Source: VRUE01 sp963745915
GTDB lineage: Bacteria > Actinomycetota > Thermoleophilia > Solirubrobacterales > 70-9
Direction: 5' to 3'
Assembly: GCA_963745915.1 (NCBI GenBank)
Contig: CAVUZA010000002.1
Coordinates: forward strand, 2,046,001-2,110,000
Length of the DNA stretch: 64,000 nt
Shown here: positions 27,680-34,924 of the stretch, in pieces
How the letters are laid out: each line of letters begins with the position of its first letter
How positions within the stretch are numbered: the stretch's first letter is position 1
Made by a program: the position numbers and the translations under genes
Notes under the pieces: generated by a model
Database searches by the model: none
The model's input: only the letters and a program-made list of their open reading frames with translations
Told to the model about the DNA's origin: nothing

Positions 27680-27826
27680 ATGGGAATGGTCATCACCCTC
27701 TTCCTCGCCCTCGCGGCAACTTGCCTCTCCTACGCCTTCGGGCAGGGCGGCCCGGTCGCCGGCATGGTCTTCTTCACCGTGCTCCTGATCGGCGCCGCGG
27801 TCCGCGTCTTCAAGCCCGCTGCCTGA
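27680..27826 (+). CDS. Small two-helix membrane protein
   Basis: 48-residue open frame MGMVITLFLALAATCLSYAF..., with two hydrophobic segments joined by a GQGGPVAG turn and ending in VFKPAA. The ATG lies 9 bases after TAGGAT (27665-27670) and the frame fills the gap between trpA and the convergent methyltransferase. The composition and promoter support a real gene; the function is unknown. Confidence 0.55.
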   Translation: MGMVITLFLALAATCLSYAFGQGGPVAGMVFFTVLLIGAAVRVFKPAA

Positions 27827-27838
27827 GCCGTCCCCGGC

Positions 27839-28654
27839 TCAGGCCCGCGTAGCGGTGACCTCGATGTACTCGGGTTCGATCACCAGCGCCCGCTCGCCAG
27901 CCGTGTTCGACTCCTCGAGGTAGGCGAGTAGATCGGCCTCGAGCGCCGCTTCGCCGTCGGCGCCGACGCGTTCGAAGGCGACGATCACCGGCCCGAAGTA
28001 CTTGCGGAAGAAGCGGAGGTACTCGGCGGCCGAGGCAAAGGACTGGCGAGCCCGCTTGCGCTCGAGCCTCAGGTCAGCGATCCCGTCGCCGAACACCTCG
28101 CGCAGGTGCTCCTCGGTTCCCCAGAGCAGCGGCGGCTTCACCCCCGGAGGGGGCGGAGCGTGCTTGGCCATCGTCATGAACATCTTGCCGACGCCGCCGT
28201 CGGGGACCCAGTTGGCCATCCCGATCCGCCCGCCCGGCTTGGTCACCCGCAGCAGCTCCTGGGCGGTGCGCCCCTGGTCGGGGGCGAACATCGCACCGAA
28301 GATCGACATCGTCACGTCGAACTCGGCATCGCCGAACGGGAGGCTCTCGGCGTCTCCCTCGGCGAACTCCACGTCGAGCCGCTCGACCGCGGCCCGTTCG
28401 CGCCCGCGCTCGAGCAGTGCGGGGACGTAGTCGACGCCGACCACGCCGGCCCGCGCCCGCCGCGAGGCGGCAATCGCGCCATTGCCGCTCCCACAGGCGA
28501 CGTCGAGCACTCGCTCGCCCGGGATGATCGACAGCGCCTCGGCCAGGTCCTCGGCGACTTTGACGATCAGGCTGCCGACCATCGCGAAGTCCCCCTCTGA
28601 CCAGGTCTTCTGCTGCGTCTCTTTGACCGCGCCGAAATCGACTTCCTCGCTCAT
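27839..28654 (-). CDS. Class I SAM-dependent methyltransferase
   Basis: 271-residue Rossmann-fold methyltransferase with SAM motif I VLDVACGSGNGAIAASRR, an acidic residue after strand 2 (VGVDYVPALLERG), AEGDAESLPFGDAEFD and VTKPGGRIGMANWVPDG. This UbiE/COQ5-like layout does not reveal the substrate. The ATG at 28654 has a clear ribosome site (AGGAG about 7 bases upstream on the minus strand), unlike the leaderless neighbours. Divergent from pfkA, with a family B palindrome between. Confidence 0.82.
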   Translation of the reverse strand: MSEEVDFGAVKETQQKTWSEGDFAMVGSLIVKVAEDLAEALSIIPGERVLDVACGSGNGAIAASRRARAGVVGVDYVPALLERGRERAAVERLDVEFAEGDAESLPFGDAEFDVTMSIFGAMFAPDQGRTAQELLRVTKPGGRIGMANWVPDGGVGKMFMTMAKHAPPPPGVKPPLLWGTEEHLREVFGDGIADLRLERKRARQSFASAAEYLRFFRKYFGPVIVAFERVGADGEAALEADLLAYLEESNTAGERALVIEPEYIEVTATRA

Positions 28655-28684
28655 CGCCACTCCTCTCACCGGTAGCTCCATCCC

Positions 28685-28733
28685 GAACTGCATCAAATTC
28701 CAACTCTGGCAAAGCTGGAATTTGATGCAGTTC
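28685..28733. repeat. Family B palindrome, copy B1
   Basis: Arms GAACTGCATCAAATTCCA (28685-28702) and its exact complement (28716-28733). It matches copy B2 at 38301-38353 in arms and centre apart from a few bases. It is AT-richer than the surroundings and lies between two divergent genes, so it is not a normal terminator position. Confidence 0.85.
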
Positions 28734-28766
28734 AACCTAGCCGCTTGGACGGGAGGGCGTCATGGG

Positions 28767-28772
28767 TAATCT
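28767..28772 (+). promoter_or_regulatory. -10 hexamer TAATCT before pfkA
   Basis: TAATCT 7 bases before the ATG at 28780; this choice moves the pfkA start downstream of the upstream ATG at 28762. Confidence 0.45.
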
Positions 28773-28779
28773 GGGGCCG

Positions 28780-29808
28780 ATGCGGATCGGCGTGCTCACC
28801 GGAGGCGGGGACTGCCCGGGACTGAATGCGGTCATCCGGGCGATCGTGCGCAAGGGGGTGGAAGCCCTCGGCCACGAGTTCCTCGGCTACCGCGACGGCT
28901 GGCACGGGCCGCTGGAGCGCGACAGCCGGCCGCTGGGCGTGCCCGAGGTGCGCGGCATCCTGCCCCGCGGCGGCACGATCCTCGGCGCCTCGCGGACCAA
29001 TCCCTTCAAGCAGGACGACGGCCCGCAGCAGCTGGCGGCCAACCTCGAGGCCGACGGCGTCGACGGGCTGATCGCGATCGGCGGCGAGGACACGCTCGGG
29101 GCGGCGGCCCGCCTGCACGCCGAGCACGGCGTGCCGGTGATCGGCGTGCCGAAGACGATCGACAACGACCTCGGCGCCACCGACTACACCTTCGGCTTCG
29201 ACACCGCGGTCAACATCGCGATGGAGGCGATCGACCGCCTGCACACGACCGCCGACAGCCACCACCGGGTGCTGATCGTCGAGGTGATGGGCCGCCACGC
29301 CGGCTGGATCGCCTTCCACTCCGGCCTCGCCGGCGGCGCCAACGTGATCCTCATCCCCGAGCAGCCCTTCGACGTCGACCGCGTCTGCGAGTTCGTCGGC
29401 CGCCGCTTCGAGCACAACTTCGCCCCGATCCTGGTCGTCGCCGAGGGGGCGCAGCCCCGCGGCGGCACGTTCGAGATCGAAGACGAGAGGCTCGACCAGT
29501 TCGGCCACGTCCACCTCGGCGGCATCGCCCACTGGCTCGAGGGCGAGATCGAGCAGCGCACCGGCAAGGAGGCGCGGGCGACGGTGCTCGGCCACGTCCA
29601 GCGCGGTGGCACCCCGACCGCCTTCGACCGGGTGCTGGCGACGCGCTTCGGGCTGCACGCGATCGACGCGGCGGACGGGGGCGATTGGGGCAAGATGACC
29701 GCGCTGCGGGGGATCGACATCGAGTTGGTGAGCCTCGAGGAAGCGACGGCTGAGCTGAAGACGGTGCCGCCAGAGCTCTACTCCGAGGCAGAGGTTTTCT
29801 TTGGCTGA
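28780..29808 (+). CDS. pfkA: 6-phosphofructokinase, predicted PPi-dependent
   Basis: Phosphorylates fructose 6-phosphate. 342 residues with GVLTGGGDCPGLNAVIRAI, IAIGGEDTLGAAARL, GVPKTIDNDLGATDYTFGFDTA and EVMGRHAGWIA. At the donor-deciding positions, GGED has Asp where ATP enzymes have Gly (GGDGS), and PKTIDND has Lys where ATP enzymes have Gly. Both changes are those of PPi-dependent enzymes such as that of Amycolatopsis methanolica. PPi use is therefore predicted, and glycolysis at this step would be reversible. A family A hairpin follows the stop. Confidence 0.9.
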   Translation: MRIGVLTGGGDCPGLNAVIRAIVRKGVEALGHEFLGYRDGWHGPLERDSRPLGVPEVRGILPRGGTILGASRTNPFKQDDGPQQLAANLEADGVDGLIAIGGEDTLGAAARLHAEHGVPVIGVPKTIDNDLGATDYTFGFDTAVNIAMEAIDRLHTTADSHHRVLIVEVMGRHAGWIAFHSGLAGGANVILIPEQPFDVDRVCEFVGRRFEHNFAPILVVAEGAQPRGGTFEIEDERLDQFGHVHLGGIAHWLEGEIEQRTGKEARATVLGHVQRGGTPTAFDRVLATRFGLHAIDAADGGDWGKMTALRGIDIELVSLEEATAELKTVPPELYSEAEVFFG

Positions 29809-29815
29809 GCGGGGG

Positions 29816-29891
29816 GAGGGGCGGGTGCCCCTGGTGAAAACGCTCGGCGGGAGCCTCGCTTGAGTGTTTTCACCAGGGGCACCCGCCCCTC
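29816..29891. repeat. Family A hairpin, copy A3
   Basis: Perfect 26-bp arms (29816-29841, 29866-29891) around the 24-base core (29842-29865, one base different). It closes with AAAAC/GTTTT. It lies just after pfkA; its right arm supplies the TTG and first codons of the following lipoprotein frame. Confidence 0.9.
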
Positions 29892-30354
29892 TTCCTGGCT
29901 CCGCAAAGGGCTCGGCCTCGTCGTCGCTGCGGCGATGATCGGTGCTGCTTCAGGCTGCGGGGGCGGGGGGGTGTCTGCGGGTGCGAGCGTTACTGCCTAT
30001 GTCGTCGCCCCGCTTTGCGCTGAAGCTGAAAAGCAGCTGGCGCGGGACGGGGGGAAGGCTGGCGACCTCCGGGTCCGCATCGTCTGCTTGCCCAACCCAA
30101 GAGGCTCTTCAAAGCTCGACCTCGCGCGGATCGGGGCCAACGCCCGGCGCGCCACCGAGGACTCGACTGCGGTTGCCTTCATCGCCCCGGTCGACCCCCA
30201 GGCGACCCGCTTCGCCGACCCGATCCTGAAGACCGCCAACCTCCCCTCGCTCGACACCCGCTCGGGTAAGGCGGCGATGGCGGACCTCCTGGCCGCAATC
30301 GAAGCCGCTGATTCAGATTCCCTCCGCAGCTCAGTCACAGAAGACCTGGAATGA
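29860..30354 (+). CDS. Putative lipoprotein of unknown function
   Basis: 164 residues as read from TTG 29860. A basic N-terminus, a hydrophobic stretch (LGLVVAAAMIGAASGCGGGG) and a lipobox Cys at ASGC predict a lipoprotein. The rest is a small soluble domain with VTAYVVAPLCAEAEKQLAR and VAFIAPVDPQATRFADPIL, reminiscent of part of a periplasmic binding-protein fold but too short for one. The start and first codons lie in hairpin A3, so the native N-terminus may have been lost or replaced. Hairpin A4 follows the stop. Confidence 0.6.
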   Translation: MSVFTRGTRPSSWLRKGLGLVVAAAMIGAASGCGGGGVSAGASVTAYVVAPLCAEAEKQLARDGGKAGDLRVRIVCLPNPRGSSKLDLARIGANARRATEDSTAVAFIAPVDPQATRFADPILKTANLPSLDTRSGKAAMADLLAAIEAADSDSLRSSVTEDLE

Positions 30355-30358
30355 CGAA

Positions 30359-30434
30359 AGGGCCGGGTGCGTAGTTCTCAAAACACTCCAGCGAGGCTCC
30401 CGCCGAGCGTTTTGAGAACTACGCACCCGGCCCT
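30359..30434. repeat. Family A hairpin, copy A4
   Basis: 26-bp arms (30359-30384, 30409-30434) and the 24-base core in the opposite orientation (30385-30408, beginning ACTCCAGCGAGG). It lies between the lipoprotein gene and the convergent SDR gene, and may serve as a terminator there. Confidence 0.9.
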
Positions 30435-30453
30435 CCTCGCCTAATGCAGATCG

Positions 30454-30500
30454 TCCAGCGAGGCTCCCGCCGAGCGTTTTGGGATGGGCCGCCCGGCCCT
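30454..30500. repeat. Family A hairpin, truncated copy A5
   Basis: Contains 22 bases of the core and the right closing GTTTTGGG but no left arm. Sequence around CCCGGCCCTCC and GCAGATCG occurs both before and after it, so it looks like a diverged partial duplication of the A4 region and the end of the SDR gene. Confidence 0.7.
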
Positions 30501-30511
30501 CCCGCATGCAC

Positions 30512-31413
30512 CTAAAGCAGATCGCTCAGCGCCTCGTCCAGCTCGGGATGCCTGAACTGGTACCCGAGATCCAGCGCCCGCCGCGGCATCACCCGCTGGC
30601 CGCCGCGCAGCACCTGGCCGAACTCCCGGCCGTACATCAGGTCGACGGCGAAGCCGGGGATCGGCACGACGGCCGGCCGGCCCAGGGTCTTGCCGAGCGC
30701 CTTGGAGAAGTTGTGGTTGGTCGCGGGGTGGGGGGCGGTGGCGTTGACGACGCCGCTGACGGCCTCGTTCTCGATCGCCCAGAGCAAAAGGCCGACCTCG
30801 TCGGCGACGTGGATCCAGGAGACGTACTGGTCGCCGCCCGCCAGTGGCCCGCCGACGCCGAGCTTGAAGGGGGTGATCAGCTGGCCGAGGAAGCCGCCGC
30901 GCGGGTCGAGCACGTGGCCGGTGCGGACGACGACGAGGCGGACGCCGGCCGGCTCGACCTCGCGCGCCGCCTTCTCCCACTCGCGCACGACCTCGGCGTC
31001 GAAGCCCTCGCCGCTCTCGCTCGACTCGTCGACGATCGCCTCGCCGCGGTCGCCGTAGAAGCCGATCGCCGACTGGTTGACCAGCACCCGCGGCTTGCGC
31101 TCGAGGCCGGCGATCGTGCCGATCAGGTTGTGGGTGCCGGTGCGGCGGCTCTCCATGATCCGCCGCTTGGCCTCGTCGGTCCAGCGCTGGTTGATCTTCT
31201 CGCCGAGCAGGTTGACGACCGCGTCGACGTTCTCGAAGGCGGCGGCCGGCGGCCGTTCGAGGGTCGGCTCCCAGGCGTGCCAGACGACGCTCGGGTTGGT
31301 GCCGCGCGCCCGCTCGGGGTCGCGGGTGAGGCCGACCACCGAGTCGCCCCGGACCAGCAGCGCGTCGCAGAGGGCCGCCCCGATGAAGCCGCTGGCGCCG
31401 GTGACGAGAACCT

Positions 31414-31417
<4 letters not shown>
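30512..31417 (-). CDS. TIGR01777-type NAD(P)-dependent epimerase/SDR protein
   Basis: 301-residue extended short-chain dehydrogenase of the YfcH/SDR39U1 type. It has the Rossmann glycine motif VTGASGFIGAALCDALL, AVVNLLGEKINQRWTDEAKRRI, the active-site region NQSAIGFYGDRGE and VVRTGHVLDPRGG, with the C-terminal GRPAVVPIPGFAVDLMYGREFGQVL typical of the family. The substrate is unknown. The ATG start lies four bases from the malic enzyme stop, with overlap, indicating one transcript from maeA to this gene. Confidence 0.88.
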
Positions 31418-32877
<1,460 letters not shown>

Positions 32878-33047
32878 GGGTCGGGCTATCGAATCAGATT
32901 CGCGGCGCCTGCCCAGTCACGGGTTGGCGGGCAGAGGGGGGAGAGTTTTGCTCGCTGAACCCTTATATAGGTATGCAAAGCACGAGCCGGACCACCCATA
33001 CGCATCTGCCAACCCCACCGATACGCATTTTCCCGCCGCCTAAAGCG

Positions 33048-33053
33048 TATAAT
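33048..33053 (+). promoter_or_regulatory. Consensus -10 TATAAT before the second antitoxin gene
   Basis: Perfect TATAAT 6 bases before the ATG at 33060, predicting a leaderless mRNA. The word ATACGCAT occurs twice upstream (near 32999 and 33021), a possible operator for autoregulation. Confidence 0.6.
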
Positions 33054-33059
33054 CGCCAC

Positions 33060-33275
33060 ATGGGAAAGCGCACTTCGCTGATCGTCGAGCCCCAGCTGGT
33101 CGAGCGGGCGGCCGAGATCTTGGAAACCAGGGGGACCACCGCCACCGTCCGCGAGGCGCTCGAGCGGGTCGTCCGCCAGGCGGATCTCGAGCGCCTGGCG
33201 CAGTGGGAGTTCCCGGACGACGCCCTGGAGCGCCTGCGCCAGATGCGCGAGCCCCGCAAGTTCGACTTCGAGTAG
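33060..33275 (+). CDS. vapB: VapB-like antitoxin
   Basis: 71-residue antitoxin of the VapB/AbrB-or-RHH type: GKRTSLIVEPQLVERAAEIL, then TTATVREALERVVRQADLER and an acidic C-terminus (MREPRKFDFE) suited to block a PIN toxin. The ATG at 33060 follows a consensus -10. The toxin gene starts three bases after the stop. It is unrelated in sequence to the antitoxin at 15779, so the modules are not a recent duplication. Confidence 0.78.
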   Translation: MGKRTSLIVEPQLVERAAEILETRGTTATVREALERVVRQADLERLAQWEFPDDALERLRQMREPRKFDFE

Positions 33276-33278
33276 ACC

Positions 33279-33707
33279 GTGGCCAGGTACCTCGCCGACA
33301 CCAGCGCCTGGCTCCTCTCCCGGCGCCGGGACGCGCCCGCCGGCCTGCGCGATTCCTTTGGCGCGCTGGTCTCCGGGGGCGAGATCGCGATCTGCGGCCC
33401 GGTGGCGTGGGAGCTGCTGCACAGCACCAACAACGCCGAGGAGTACGGCGAGCTGCGCCGGTCGCTGGGCGCCCTGGAGAAGGCCCCGCTCGGCGATTCC
33501 GGCTGGGACCGGGCGCTCGACCTGGGCCAGCGCCTCGCCGAGAAGGGCGGCGCCCTGCACCGCGCCCCGTCGCTGTCGGACGCGACGATCGCCGTCGCCG
33601 CCGAGACCGCCGGCCTCACCGTCCTTCACTACGACAAGGACTTCGACCTGATCGCCGGCGTCACCGGCCAGCCCTGCGAGTGGATCGCGCCCAAGGGTTC
33701 CCTGTAG
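33279..33707 (+). CDS. vapC: PIN-domain ribonuclease toxin, VapC-like
   Basis: 142-residue PIN nuclease. Acidic residues are conserved: Asp in YLADTSAWLL, Glu in PVAWELLHS, Asp in LSDATIAVAA and Asp in LHYDKDFDLIA. As in other VapC proteins it should cleave structured RNA until bound by the antitoxin. GTG start; complete. Confidence 0.87.
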   Translation: MARYLADTSAWLLSRRRDAPAGLRDSFGALVSGGEIAICGPVAWELLHSTNNAEEYGELRRSLGALEKAPLGDSGWDRALDLGQRLAEKGGALHRAPSLSDATIAVAAETAGLTVLHYDKDFDLIAGVTGQPCEWIAPKGSL

Positions 33708-33717
33708 CCGCTCGCCG

Positions 33718-33975
33718 CTACTGAACGAAGGCGCTGAGGGCGACGCTGACCTCGGCCGCCTTCAGCGGCCCAAAGCGCAGCGTCCAGGCGCCGCCGAGCT
33801 CCTGGCGAAAGGAGTAGCGCACCGCATTCGCGTCGAGCGTCGGAACGTGGGCTTCGGCCCGCTCGTATCCGCTCGCCCCCTGGAACGTCGCGTCGAGCCC
33901 GAACCTGCCGTCGTCCATCGGCCAGATCGTCACCCGATCCGGCACCGGCCCCGCCTGTGTCGGCACATCCGCCAC
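33718..33975 (-). CDS. Conserved-looking small protein, unknown function
   Basis: 85 residues as read from a GTG. A compact mix of strands with VTIWPMDDGRFGLDATF, HVPTLDANAVRYSF and GGAWTLRFGPLKAAEV. No signal peptide or membrane segment. It looks like a genuine small soluble actinobacterial protein, but I cannot name a family. Convergent with the second toxin gene, with ten bases between. Confidence 0.55.
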   Translation of the reverse strand: MADVPTQAGPVPDRVTIWPMDDGRFGLDATFQGASGYERAEAHVPTLDANAVRYSFRQELGGAWTLRFGPLKAAEVSVALSAFVQ

Positions 33976-34065
33976 GACTGTCCCATCGGTGCCAATCCGT
34001 CACGGCTTTAGTGGCGATCGGCCGAGCAGTGTTTGAAGCATTTTCATATTCTCTTCTAGAAACGT

Positions 34066-34410
34066 ATGCAGTATGAAAAAGGAACTCTTCGCCTTGGTCT
34101 CCTGCTCCTCGCTTGCGCGGCGTTTGGCTTGGTTGGCGTCGGCTGCGGAACGGATGGCGGATCGGCCGATGCGGAACGGGAGGCACGCCAGCCCGCTGTC
34201 CTGGAAGAAGGAGAATTCGAAGAACCGGCCGAAGCGGAAACCGGTGAATGCGATCCCAACTACAGCGGCGCTTGTCTCGACCCCTATGCGTCCGACTACG
34301 ACTGTGAAAGCGGCAGCGGCAACGGCCCGAGCTACACGGGTCCGGTTCAGGTCGTCGGCAACGACCATTACGGCCTCGACCGCGACGGGGACGGCTACGG
34401 CTGCGAGTAG
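34066..34410 (+). CDS. Excalibur-domain lipoprotein
   Basis: 114 residues with a signal peptide and lipobox (LVGVGCG), an acidic linker (EEGEFEEPAEAETGE), then an Excalibur calcium-binding domain with CDPNYSGACLDPYASDYDC and the closing DRDGDGYGCE loop. This predicts an extracellular Ca-binding protein held by a lipid anchor. The upstream region is unusually AT-rich, with a TTGAAG/TAGAAA pair (34033-34038, 34057-34062) that could be a promoter. The local base composition differs from that of the neighbours. Confidence 0.75.
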   Translation: MQYEKGTLRLGLLLLACAAFGLVGVGCGTDGGSADAEREARQPAVLEEGEFEEPAEAETGECDPNYSGACLDPYASDYDCESGSGNGPSYTGPVQVVGNDHYGLDRDGDGYGCE

Positions 34411-34434
34411 ATCGCGCGGTTAGCCTTTGGGGAG

Positions 34435-34764
34435 ATGGCCTACGACGAGGCGCTGGCGGATCGGGTTCGGGATGTGCTCGCGGCGCGCGCCGAGCTCAGC
34501 GAGCGCAAGATGTTCGGCGGCATCGCCTTCATGCTCGGCGGCAACATGGCGGTTGGGGTCATCGGCGACGACCTGATGGTCCGCCTCGACCCCGCCGATG
34601 CCGAGAAGGCTCTCGCCGAGCCCCACACCCGCCCGATGGACTTCACCGGCCGCCCGATGAAGGGAATGGTCTTCGTCAGCTCCGAGGGCACGGCAGGCGA
34701 CGAAGACCTCAGCGCCTGGGCCGAAGCCGGCGCCGACTTCGCCGCCTCCCTTCCTCTCAATTAG
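34435..34764 (+). CDS. TfoX N-terminal domain protein
   Basis: 109 residues of the TfoX/Sxy N-terminal fold: SERKMFGGIAFMLGGNMAVGVIGDDLMVRL followed by MDFTGRPMKGMVFV. In Gram-negative bacteria TfoX controls competence, but isolated domains like this are widespread and of unknown job. The ATG is 8 bases after TAGCCT (34421-34426). The stop is followed by hairpin A6. Confidence 0.85.
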   Translation: MAYDEALADRVRDVLAARAELSERKMFGGIAFMLGGNMAVGVIGDDLMVRLDPADAEKALAEPHTRPMDFTGRPMKGMVFVSSEGTAGDEDLSAWAEAGADFAASLPLN

Positions 34765-34787
34765 CGCGCGGGGTCGCGGCCCGGACC

Positions 34788-34863
34788 GGGCGGTGGTGGT
34801 CTCCTCCCAAAACACTCCAGCGAGGCTCCCGCCGAGCGTTTGGGGAGGAGACCACCACCGCCC
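34788..34863. repeat. Family A hairpin, copy A6
   Basis: Arms 34788-34813 and 34838-34863 pair with one mismatch around the 24-base core (34814-34837, same orientation as A4). It lies between the TfoX-like gene and polA, ahead of the polA -10 TAGAGT (34911-34916). Confidence 0.9.
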
Positions 34864-34924
34864 CCGCCCCCGACCCCCGCGGAGCTGCCCTTCGCGACAC
34901 CCCCGGGTCGTAGAGTGGCCGCCG

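Noticed and set aside
28654..28735. Longer methyltransferase start at 28735.
   Set aside because: It would begin in palindrome B1; the ATG at 28654 has a clear ribosome site and family-like N-terminus.
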